Source: Cyclostephanos tholiformis (Eukaryota > Bacillariophyta > Thalassiosirophyceae > Thalassiosirales > Thalassiosiraceae). Taken from it: DNA of 14,928 nt. Below, in pieces: positions 1 to 8,081 of the stretch. The DNA is taken from NCBI GenBank assembly GCA_036939975.1, contig JALLPB010000529.1, forward strand, positions 1-14,928, given 5' to 3'. The notes under the pieces are model-generated. The model saw only the letters and a program-made list of their open reading frames with translations, did no database searches and had not been told where the DNA came from. The stretch's first letter is position 1. Every line of letters starts with the position of its first letter. The position numbers and the translations under genes were made by a program.

Positions 1-1089
1 GACAGCATGAATACGCTCCAGTATAGCATTTGCTTGTGGGTTCTTGACACTGGTCGGCTTACGCTTAATGCCATATGAATCGCATAAGGCACGGAAGTGA
101 AGTTTAAACTTGCTTCCATTGTCATATATTATGTATTGACAACATGGATATCTACTGAACCAGGTCTTGTACACTAGGTTACTGATTTGTGCAGATGACT
201 TGTCAAAGGTCGTAACTGCATCCTTAGTGTAGTTGTTAAAGGTGGCCTTTTTACCCTTGCCCGAGGTGGGGAAAGTTGCTTTGTCAACAGAAGGTAGTTC
301 CACAATCTCGAACCAGCTTGTTGCTGGATCAAACATTTTGAGGCACATGAAGTCAATACTAGATCCATCTTTGCCAATTAGAGTGTATGGACCAATAAGG
401 TTGACACATAATGCTTTCCATGGAGTTGTTATGACCAGTTTTGGTGGTACATGACCGTATTGTTGACTATGACTCTTATTTATTTGGCAAGATCTGCAAA
501 GTTTGATGTATTTCCGGATAGTATTACACATACCTTTCCAGTACATCATAGATCTCATCATCTCTTTGAGTCATGAGTGCCCAAGGTGTTGGAGGTAATG
601 ATGGTACTAACTGACAGCCCTGTGCTGTAGAGATGCGGGGATGATTAGTTTATCATTCTTGCATAACACCAGTGTGTAATCAATTATTTTGAAACTAATA
701 TCTTTGTTTGATGTCATGACATCTTTTTTGTAATAGATCTTTAATTGCTGATCTTCTTTTTGTGCTTTTGCTATCTCTATTGTAGTAAGAGGGTATATTT
801 CTTCCTCTTCTCTGTGATTTGTGAACACAAGATTCATGCAATCTTCGTGTTCTGTAGTGTCATTCATTTCAAGATTGCACTAATGTTTTGAGACTGTCAT
901 CCAGTTCTGTTTCTGAATGCTTTTTGGCTCAGCTGCTTGATTGATACTGGGGTCATACTCAAGCCATGAGATTGCATCTGCAATGGTATTATGTGTGCCT
1001 TTAATGTAGACAATCTTGGGTCCATACTCTTCTAGCAGTAATCTCCATTGGTATACCTGATCAGATGTCATGCCAAGAGCCAAGAGCAT
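1..1089 (-). pseudogene. RNase H C-terminus, linker and integrase of the Ty3/gypsy element, broken
   Basis: One reading frame covers the RNase H tail, the zinc-binding N-terminus of integrase and the integrase core, interrupted by stops at 880-882, 607-609 and 571-573. The RNase H tail includes QWRLLLEEYGPKIVYIKGTHN (about 1050-987). The HHCC-type region reads HHYLQHLGH and then CRSCQ. From 570 to position 1 the frame is open. It shows the core motifs NLIGPYTL, YDNGSKF with Asp at 121-123, and NAILERIH with Glu at 16-18. The position of the first catalytic acid in NLIGPYT is Asn (codon 400-402) where D,D,E integrases have Asp. Two of the three stops sit where tryptophan codons are expected (TAG for TGG). 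Integrase would insert the cDNA copy into chromosomes; this one is predicted to be inactive. Confidence 0.9.
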
Positions 1090-1864
1090 CTCTCATGAGA
1101 TTTTTGTGATCAGTATACACTTTGATAGGTTGGCCCCATGGCATCCCTTAGAACTCTTGAGTTTTTTGACTATGGCTAGTAGTTCAATTTTGGTGACACT
1201 GTATTTGCATTTTCCAGGGAAGAGTTTCTAACTGAAAAATGCAATAGGCCTGTTATCCTGAGTAATAACCGCTCCGAGTTGTTTACTGGAAGCTGTAAAT
1301 CTCAAAGACTTTTGGGAAGTCTGGACCGGCCAAGACTACTTCTTTAGTGATAGTAGCCTTTACATTATTGAATGCTTTTTGATGAATCTCATCCCAGTGC
1401 CAGGGTGCCTTTTTGGTTCCTTTTGCTTTTGAGACTTTGGTCCAACCACACTCTCCAACCAATGAGGTGAGAGGGGCAAGCAAGTTGCTCCATCTTGCCC
1501 AGAGGTCATGGTAATTGTTTTACTCCTTTGGGCAACTCAATTGTGAGTATTGCCTGCACCTTGTTACTCTGAGCTTTTATTTTATCTCTCTTGTGAGTAT
1601 GTACCCCAGGTATTCTACTTCAAGTGCACAGATTATTGATTTTTCAGCTTTGACTTTTAAGCCAACATCACAAAGTTACATGAAGACTTCTTCTATTTTT
1701 TCTAGATGGTCTTCAAGACTGCCTCTAGAGATGCATAGGAGGTTGTTCACATTTGACTGAAGATCTGTTTTATTGTATTTGGCATCTAGTATCTGTACTA
1801 CATGTTTGGTAGTGTCCTGTGTGCTTGTTTGTTCCTTGGCCAAACTATTGTTTTGAATTAGCAC
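1090..1864 (-). pseudogene. Reverse transcriptase/RNase H remnant lacking the RT catalytic core
   Basis: Starting at 1864, the protein reads from the protease-RT linker (ILDAKYNKTDLQS) straight into NNLLCISRGSLEDHLEKIEE. That segment follows the YxDD box in Ty3/gypsy RTs. Fingers and palm, including the catalytic aspartates, are therefore missing at a junction near 1742-1747. It continues with GLKVKAEKSIICALEVEYLGYI (two stretches, about 1655-1590). A second, smaller gap falls near 1505-1520, where the text jumps from VKQL to YHDLWARWSN. RNase H begins at FEIY, but a short deletion near 1291-1296 removes the TDAS aspartate and shifts frame. SSKQLGAVITQDNRPIAFF then follows, with a stop at 1228-1230. 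A 7-bp tandem duplication at 1072-1085 shifts frame again before the RNase H tail. Confidence 0.88.
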
Positions 1865-1890
1865 TTGGAGTCTTGGAGTATACTATGCCC

Positions 1891-2340
1891 TCACAGATGG
1901 TTGATGATTCTCATTGGCAAAGTGATTTCATCAATGGTTATTGCCTTGACTCTGAAGTCCAGCACAATACCTAACTCTTTCATGGTCTCTCTACCAAGAA
2001 TGAGGTCATTCTGCAGCTTGTTATCCTTGCCATACTTGACTACATCAGGTCCTTCATAGTACCTTTTGCTATCAGAGTAATTGAAGAAGTTCATCTCTAC
2101 CCTAGCTTAATGCTTATTGTGGATGATCCCATTTGAAGTATTCCATGACTGTGGAACCAGCCTTTTTGAGTAGGGAAGCAGCATGGTGTTGTCTTTATCT
2201 ACAAAGACTAAATCTCCATCAGAGCCACTGTCTAACAGGACCCAAACTATATTCTTTTTGTTGTGCTTGTTACTGCTATGACAATGGTGACCTTCTTTGG
2301 GTTTACCCCTCATTAATGCTACTATTGCAGTAGTTTTCCC
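1891..2340 (-). pseudogene. Retroviral-type aspartic protease of the Ty3/gypsy element, broken
   Basis: The catalytic turn is intact as VLLDSGSDGDLVFV, encoded around 2245-2205. It is followed by PQSWNTSNGI, a stop at 2107-2109, then VEMNFFNYSDSKRYYEGPDVV and DLILGRETMKELGIVLDF, the C-terminal part of the fold. The parts before and after the stop are in the same frame, so a single codon change interrupts an otherwise readable protease. In the intact family this enzyme cuts the Gag-Pol polyprotein and works as a homodimer. It lies between the gag-like zinc-knuckle region and the RT linker, as expected for Ty3/gypsy. Confidence 0.85.
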
Positions 2341-2569
2341 TCCTGGTGTGTTATTTTTTTCAGGAGTACTGTTACATGTTACTGTTACTCACATGTATCT
2401 CCTTTGTTTTGGTTGATGATGTGACGAGTGATGGTAACATCATCATCATTGCTAAATGATGTCAGATAATCATCATCACTATCACTCTCAGCAAAAGTGC
2501 AGGTAGCTTTAATCGGACTAGGGGGAGTAAACTTTTGCTTCATACTTTATCATAAGTTTATTATTATCA

Positions 2570-3973
2570 CTATGCTGCCCGACCCAATTTCCCATTCAGA
2601 GCCAGAATCAGTATCACTGCAGCAATTCTTGATTGCCTTCTCAAGCTTGTCCATTTTCTCACATAATTGTGTAAGGACTGCTTTGTGGGATTGGATGTCT
2701 TTGTGCCTTTCTTGGTCACATGGAAGTTGGATTTCTCACTTCCATTCTTCTTGTACCTATCTTGTGTAATGTGTGCCCCTATATTCCTTGCACAGGTTGC
2801 AATGCTTCTTGGAGCAAGCTTTCTTGGGAATATTGTAAGTAGACTTAGTACTTGGTCTCTTATTTCCTTTCTCATTTTTTGTAGCAGCTTTCTCTATGGA
2901 TTGTGCATTGGATCTTTCTTGGGTACATGTGCACTCAATAGCCTCAAGGTGTTGGAGAAGCAAATACATGTTCATGGGATTCAATCCTTTCTCGTGAAGG
3001 TTGATTGAACTGATCCTGCCACATGTGTGGGCACATACAAAGAAAGTGACTGGCTAGATCAGCCTCAGGAAAAGCCACATTCATGGGAATTGTGTCAGCC
3101 TTAACACTTGGGCTGTAGTACCAGCATGGCAGTTGTGAGATGTAGGAGTTGAGCTGTTTCACATGCTGCACAAATTGACGAATGCTTATGCATTGAGGCT
3201 TTTTCAACACATTTGTGATATAGTACCATTCCTGCTCAGCTGCATTGTTTACTTGGAAACATCACAGTAAGAAGGTGGAACATCATGCAATCATTAAATG
3301 ACTTGTGTGAAAGTCCCCTGGGTACTTTCTTAGTACAGTCTTTGAGGTCTGTATAGGGGTCTGAATCAGTCTGCTTGTGTACAATCTCATTCCATGCGTA
3401 CTTTGCATTGGCAGAAAGCAAATTTGCATAAAGATGGAACATATCATTGGCAGCCAGTTCAGCCCTGCTCTTGGTTTCTGCCGAGGCTTCCTGGGCTGAG
3501 CTGAGTTCAGCCTCAATTTTGGCTCGCAGTGCTGAGGCAACTTGACCATTTGCTGCAGCAGCTGCTTAGGTCTTTTTGGACTTCTTGGAAGCTCCAGCCT
3601 CTCTGATGGTAGATTTGTCTAACAAGGCTAGTTGAGCCTTTGCTGACTTGATCTTACCACGTAGTTCCATATAAGCCTCATTATTTTCTTCAAAGGCCTT
3701 GATGTATCCCTTTTTCTTGATCACTTCTCAAGCGGATCCCACATTAATGAGAAAGGCTTTGTGTGGACCAGAATGCCAGGTACAGATAGGAACTCATAGT
3801 TCCATACCTTTGCTGATCTGAGTCTTGAGTTGGTTATCCTTAAATGCAGAAGCCATCTCTTGAACACAGTCTTTCTCAGGTATATAGGGAATTGGAGAGC
3901 ATTTGCATAAGGCCATTTTCTCACATTGCTTGTGATCCTTGAGATCATTGGGTACAGCCTTTGCAAGACTCAT
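2570..3973 (-). pseudogene. Gag (capsid/nucleocapsid-like) of the Ty3/gypsy element, broken
   Basis: The probable start is the ATG at 3971-3973, giving MSLAKAVPNDLKDHKQCEKM. The text then crosses frames with stops at 3794-3796, 3728-3730 and 3566-3568. A lysine/alanine-rich, coiled-coil-like stretch spans about 3720-3440. A capsid-like helical region follows (NAKYAWNEIVHKQTDSDPY, then KSFNDCMMFHLLTVMFPS) and, after a frameshift, ISIRQFVQHVKQLNSYISQLPCWYYSP and CMCPHMWQDQFN. A basic nucleocapsid tail carries a partial zinc knuckle, KHCNLCKEYRG, near 2805. The rest of the knuckle is in another frame. The assignment rests on position upstream of the protease, helix and basic composition, and the CxxC start. 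Gag proteins diverge fast, so homology is less direct than for integrase. Confidence 0.72.
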
Positions 3974-4002
3974 TTAATGTAAGTTATATAGTAGCCTTGG
4001 AG

Positions 4003-4230
4003 TTAACACAAGTTTCTTGAAAAAAGAAAGTTGTGGGTCATTAGTGAACCATTGAAACTTGGTTCTTGTGTAGGGCACATGCATAGGAATTTGACCAAAG
4101 GGCCAATTTTTTTATGACATCTCACCTTGTTTTTTTTGTGCTCTACTTGAGGAATGACTATGTAGAAACAGTATTTTCTCTTCTTGTTTACCAAAATTCC
4201 AGCGAGTCTCAGTGAGACAGCATATGCCAA
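4003..4230 (-). other. Unassigned open frame upstream of gag, possible retroelement leader
   Basis: A 75-codon frame starts MAYAVSLRLAGILVNKKRKY and contains CHKKIGPLVKFLCMCPTQEP. The reading stays open upstream of the ATG for at least a few codons (FFDGRK). It ends 29 bp before the gag start at 3973. It lies where a 5' leader, LTR or extra N-terminal coding segment of the element would be. I do not recognise a domain. Its calm, non-repetitive composition suggests coding ancestry more than chance, but this is weak. Confidence 0.3.
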
Positions 4231-5152
4231 TTTTCGTCCGTCAAAAAATCTGAAAACATCAAAAATTACCAGAACTCGTTAGCTACAAAGCTCTGAACTC
4301 ACAATTTTAGGAAGCTCATTGCATCGATGAACTGAATAGAGGGTCTGTTTTGTGTCCCAAAATTCGAAAGGTTTACAAGGTAGTAAAAAAGTTCAATTCT
4401 TGCTAGCTAAAACCTAATTCTGAGTTGTGTTTTCCACTCCCATTGATGCCTCGGCTGCATTGCCTGTGTGCTGGATACGGCATAAAGAATATTTGCACTG
4501 CTGTAGGGGGCTAAATCTTGCCATGGTGAGGATGTTTGTGTTGTAGTTGTGTTTGTGTTTTTGTGAGATTTTTTTATGATTCATACATAAGAAAGCTACA
4601 AGGCAGGAGTATCTCATTTCCGCCGGAACCCTTTTAGTTTTAGCAGTTAAGTTAATGACACAACAATTAAATGGACATGGGGTCACAATCTCATCAGCTT
4701 GGAATTGGTTTGGGTTGAATGGGTTGCCTAGGAAAGGGCATGAGGAGGAATCAACAGCAATGGTTAACATGGGGGGGAGGGTTCTTCACACTCATGGGGA
4801 AGAAGGTTTGGGGGGATCCTTGGCAAATGACTGTTTCCTCAACGGCAGTGTCCAAAGTCTTCCCAAAACCAAAAACCTTCAAGGCAAAAATGTCATTGAT
4901 CATGATGAAAATAAGGAAAATGCTATTTAATAAGGTGGGCTGTGTTTAATTTTTTATTGAGTTGTCTAACCATTGTGGGCTAAAGTTGTTGTAGGGATTG
5001 AACATGTTCTAGTTCGTATCTTTAGATTAGAACATATTTAGTAAATACTCATTCCTCCACAGTCCAATGTCATTTTCTTGGTTGTGATGACAAAAAAATC
5101 AAGATCACAAGTCCATGGGGGTGGTGTGGTGCACGCCTACGTAGGACAAAAA

Positions 5153-5177
5153 GTCTTAAAATATAACATTTTAAGAC
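5153..5177. repeat. Perfect 10-bp inverted repeat with 5-nt loop
   Basis: Arms GTCTTAAAAT (5153-5162) and ATTTTAAGAC (5168-5177) are exact reverse complements around ATAAC. After one mismatch the pairing continues with A4/T4 on the outside. The role is unknown; it could be a small foldback element or a cruciform. Confidence 0.7.
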
Positions 5178-5458
5178 ATTTTTGATGACCGCTACGAGTT
5201 TTTTCATGTTTCCCTATTCATTGAAAAAATTGATCATTTAAATGATATCATCAAGTTTAGCATTGCCAACTAAGTATTACATCGTGTTACTTAGCTCCCC
5301 TTCCTGTCAGTTTGACATGTCATACCCTTATTGTTATTAAGGGCATTGACTTCACCCAAGCCCTGCTCTTTTCAGCAAGTTAATAATGAAAAAATCTGAA
5401 AAGATTATGTATCATTGACCGATTGCAATTATTGGCCACAATACTTGCCTGATAGCAA

Positions 5459-5512
5459 TGTCCAGTGGCTTCAATCAAAGCCCTGGACCTCCTCTATTGG
5501 ACAATGCATGTA
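5459..5512 (+). repeat. Hairpin repeat, copy 1
   Basis: A stem forms between GTCCAG (5460-5465) plus GGCTT (5467-5471) and AAGCC (5478-5482) plus CTGGAC (5483-5488). It has one bulged T and the loop CAATCA. Similarity to copy 2 (5642-5695) extends beyond the stem through CTATTGG and ATGCATGTA. A weaker partial match (GACTTCACCCAAGCCCTG) lies at 5348-5365. Confidence 0.65.
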
Positions 5513-5641
5513 CTGCTGTACCATTGCACCACCATGGCCATTGAAATGGTCAACAAATATGGTACATTTTTTATTATTGTTTTATTGCTGCACCCTGTCA
5601 GCTGCCAGAGCAACACGGAGCTAATACTCACCCAATGGTGG

Positions 5642-5695
5642 TGTCCAGTGGCATCTATCAATGCCCTGGACCTATGCTATTGGGAGATGCGTGTA
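5642..5695 (+). repeat. Hairpin repeat, copy 2
   Basis: This is a direct repeat of 5459-5512 at a distance of 183 bp. The stem is GTCCAG (5643-5648) plus GGCAT (5650-5654) against ATGCC (5661-5665) plus CTGGAC (5666-5671), with the same bulged T and the loop CTATCA. The inner pair T:A of copy 1 is A:T here, so the stem is kept although both strands changed. Confidence 0.65.
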
Positions 5696-5707
5696 TCTGC
5701 AAGGTCT

Positions 5708-5757
5708 TCAAAATTGTGAGCAATGAAGATAGACTCGATTGTCATCAACAATTTTGA
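5708..5757. repeat. 10-bp inverted repeat with 30-bp spacer
   Basis: TCAAAATTGT (5708-5717) and ACAATTTTGA (5748-5757) are exact reverse complements. The spacer shows no coding signal. AT-rich DNA yields such pairs by chance now and then. Confidence 0.45.
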
Positions 5758-5862
5758 CATCGACCAAACTGTAGATAATTCACCTATTAATACTTAATAT
5801 AATCTTAACCCGAACTACCATATTATTATTTACAACATGTTTAGTCTAATCATATGATATGG

Positions 5863-5917
5863 GCGCCCCGCCAATGACAATGGATGCTGTTTTGGTGACC
5901 ATTGTCCTTGGTGGGCG
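5863..5917. repeat. Imperfect foldback, about 20-bp arms with 15-nt loop
   Basis: The left arm (5863-5883) ends GCCAATGACAATGG and the right arm (5899-5917) begins CCATTGTCCTTGGTGGGCG. They pair with two mismatches and one bulged C around a 15-nt loop. Pairing includes GC-rich outer ends in otherwise AT-rich DNA. No target-site duplication is evident. Confidence 0.55.
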
Positions 5918-6422
5918 ATTGATTTTGTAAAAAATACAGAGGTCAATAGAAATATACTAATATGTACTCTATTTTACTAGTTACTATGCTATTTCTTCAA
6001 ACAGTTGCATTGGTCAGCCCCTCCGTCACCAGGCTGCCCGTGTGTTAGATTGCTTGGATTGATTGATTCCTTGCATCTTGAGGGGCAATTGGCTCCACCG
6101 CCATGGTCGTGATGTTTGTGGTAGTTTTTTGTGGGTTGTGGCCATTCTCGTGATGTCACAAGCTCATCGTATGTAAAACTAGGTAGGTATCAACATAACA
6201 ATAAGGAGGAGTTAAGTATGTTACTTTCCTTCCCATCTAAGCATGCACCACACCAGGTTGTAAGGTGAGGATGGTCCCTGTTACGTGGTTTTCTTTGTTT
6301 GATACATCAAACAGCAACCGGACAGTGGCAGATGTAGCCACAGCAGTGATAAACATATAACTATACTAGAGCAATATTCGGCACTGAATTCTAGAAAAGC
6401 ATAGTGTTTAAAGCAGCTACAT

Positions 6423-6428
6423 TTTATT
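6423..6428 (-). promoter_or_regulatory. Possible polyadenylation signal AATAAA of the glycosyltransferase gene
   Basis: The minus strand reads AATAAA just past the stop codon at 6437-6439. It is a classic signal by sequence, though its closeness to the stop and the loose use of this motif in algae limit confidence. Confidence 0.3.
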
Positions 6429-6436
6429 GTCATCTA

Positions 6437-7875
6437 CTAACATGATGGAGGCGTCATACCAAAAGATACTTTTCTCACAACTTTTGTTATGTCATCCCAA
6501 ACCGCGAGTTGAGATATAGGCGGCAATCCATGAGCAAACCTTCCCAAACCTTCGATATCTCTCGGCCAAACTTTATTCATAAGTTCCTTTATCTCGACAT
6601 CAGACAGGAGTGACTGATGTACCTTTTGAAGAACATCCCAAAAAACTAATGACTCCCCTGCCTCAACGTAATGAAAACTTACTGTTCTTGTCGAACAGCA
6701 TTGGCTTCCGTCTTGTAGTCGATGGTGGTATTTCGTGTCCACTCCCAAGACATCATCTAGAGATTCGTGCTTGTTAACATACCAATCATCAACTTTGCCC
6801 GTCACAGTTCTCACCAGCTGCAAAAAATAACCTTTCCATGTGAGTAACGAGCGTTCAAAATCAATGCATATCAACCCGTTGTACTCACCCCGTAAGCATG
6901 AAACTTGTGAGAGAGATCCACCTTGTCTCGTGTGTCCAGTAGAGGAATATTGAGAACCTGCAAAAAACACTTAGCGGTCAATAGGCCTGGATTTGATTCC
7001 AGCCATTTTGATGTGGGAGTCTCGTAGCATTTAGAATCAGGCGTGTCCCACTCGTTAATTAGTCTCTCCATGGTTAATCGCGACAGCACATAACCGGCCG
7101 CACCAGAATTAAATGCCGTTTCTTTCTTTCCTTTCAGTGCATGGCCGGCGTATAAATCCTTCGAGCTATCATGTTCCTTGAGAAACTGGCAAAGGTTGCC
7201 GGGTAACACAAATGTGTGGTCATTGACGAAGAAGACGAAATCGGGATCGATATTTTTGTGCACTGTTCTTATAACATGCTCAAGACGCGCTACTCCCTCA
7301 TCGATGTTAATTTGAGCGGGCAATAATAGATTTTGAGGGTAGGTGATAGATGCCGAAGCCTCGTCAATGTTATGCCCTTCGGGATACTCATTTGTGGCGT
7401 GCACCACGAATATTGCACGGGAGGACGGTCCCCATGTTTTTGCGATGTTGACAAGTCTACGCGGTCTGGCATCGGGATTCACGACACTTCGCAATGGCCG
7501 CGTGCTTTCAATTAATAATCGGGGATCGTTGGGCTTCGTTGCGCCCAAAAGCAAAATAATTGCTCACACTCACCTTGGCATGACAATCGTGACAAATGAA
7601 ACTTCCCCCCCCCCACTGATCCGCTTCGTTCCACCAGCTCGGACGCTTTTATTGTGGGCGGGATCCTTAGATTTTTCTATTCTCGAAATGAGGAGGGCAA
7701 GAATACTGAACAAAGTTATTATCGTACTTATGCGAGCCCACACGCCCGCGTGAAATTTCTTGTTTTGCCACGTGCTATGGCCACCTTTTGGATTAGAGTC
7801 TCCGAGAATGCGAATGGATGCGTTGCCACCGTGCTTCGCGGCTGTTCGATGACGTATATTATTGGCACCGATCAT
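6437..7875 (-). CDS. GT31-family glycosyltransferase, C1GALT1/fringe-like, type II membrane protein (three exons)
   Basis: Exons are 7875-7574, 7504-6889 and 6817-6437, giving 432 aa. Introns of 69 and 71 bp have gtgagt donors and ..aaag and ..tgcag acceptors, and the joins keep the frame. Residues about 46-65 form a membrane anchor after a short cytosolic tail, the layout of Golgi transferases. The lumenal part resembles core-1 beta-1,3-galactosyltransferases: a VMP strand at about 98-100, KTWG at about 124, a DxD-like NDHTFV at 195-200, SGAAGYVLS at 234-242, NPGLLTAKC at 272-280, and QCCSTRTVSFHYV near 345-357, matching the CCS..VSFHYV block of C1GALT1. By family it would transfer a sugar from a nucleotide sugar onto a glycan in the Golgi; donor and acceptor are unknown. 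The DxD site reads NDH, and the usual acidic ED of the later loop is replaced by NP. It shares the 206-bp upstream region with the plus-strand phosphatase-like gene. Confidence 0.85.
6818..6888 (-). other. Intron 2 of the glycosyltransferase gene
   Basis: 71-bp phase-0 intron with donor GGG|gtgagt and acceptor ttttttgcag|CTG. Splicing joins HAYG to LVRTV. Without splicing, a stop follows seven codons later. Confidence 0.85.
7505..7573 (-). other. Intron 1 of the glycosyltransferase gene
   Basis: 69-bp phase-2 intron with donor AAG|gtgagt and acceptor ttgaaag|CAC. Splicing joins TIVMP to STRPLR. An earlier AG (in caacgaag) would bring a TAA into frame, so it was not chosen. Confidence 0.8.
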
Positions 7876-8081
7876 TATTTCATGTGTTGCATGTTGTGTT
7901 GTTCCGATGAAGGGTATTGTACCTAGGAAATAGGGTAGGTAGGGTGATTGGGGGAGGCGTTTGGTGTTTGCTTGTTGAGAATTGATGGTAAGAATTCCTT
8001 AGTACGTTGCTGGTACTTGTAGTGTAGCATAAGTGCAGGAAGCAAATGTAGTAATTAATAGAGAGGTAATAATATATAATC
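7876..8081. promoter_or_regulatory. Divergent intergenic region, probable bidirectional promoter
   Basis: 206 bp separate the start codons of the minus-strand glycosyltransferase and the plus-strand phosphatase-like gene, so both 5' UTRs and promoters must fit here. The right half is AT-rich (taattaatagagaggtaata). No specific factor site is recognisable. Confidence 0.5.

Larger units (their letters stand above)
1..3973 (-). mobile_element. Degenerate Ty3/gypsy LTR retrotransposon, truncated by the window edge
   Basis: Read on the minus strand, conserved blocks appear in the order gag, aspartic protease (LLDSGSDGDL), RT remnant, RNase H and integrase core. RT and RNase H before integrase is the Ty3/gypsy order; Copia elements have integrase first. 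The left edge cuts the element just after the third catalytic residue of integrase, so the 3' end and 3' LTR lie outside. No 5' LTR or primer-binding site could be identified on the right. Reading is broken by frameshifts and stops, among them 571-573, 607-609, 880-882, 1228-1230, 2107-2109, 3566-3568, 3728-3730 and 3794-3796, and by loss of the RT core. The copy cannot encode its own machinery. Which trans-acting relative could move it, if any, cannot be seen here. Confidence 0.93.
4231..6436. other. AT-rich intergenic region without a supported gene
   Basis: Open frames here (for example 4414-4770 minus and 4655-4930 plus) have no recognisable motif and biased, repetitive composition, so none is called. 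The stretch contains four hairpin-forming inverted repeats, two of them related copies, listed separately. The right end of the retrotransposon, including any 5' LTR, probably lies in the first few hundred bases, but no LTR pair can be tested because the other end is outside the window. Confidence 0.6.

Noticed and set aside
4258..4275. Minus-strand TTCTGGTAATTTTT as a possible primer-binding site
   Set aside because: A TGG alone is not enough; no clear match to a tRNA 3' end and no LTR end beside it.
4414..4770. 118-codon minus-strand frame and overlapping plus-strand frames at 4655-4949
   Set aside because: No motif, compositionally biased, and in an AT-rich region adjoining a dead retroelement.
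6951..6970. TTTTTTGCAG on the minus strand, looking like a splice acceptor
   Set aside because: It lies inside exon 2 of the glycosyltransferase, where the coding reading AKCFLQVLNI is family-consistent and uninterrupted.
7343..7753. 136-codon plus-strand frame
   Set aside because: Antisense to exons 1 and 2 of the glycosyltransferase, whose family match is clear.
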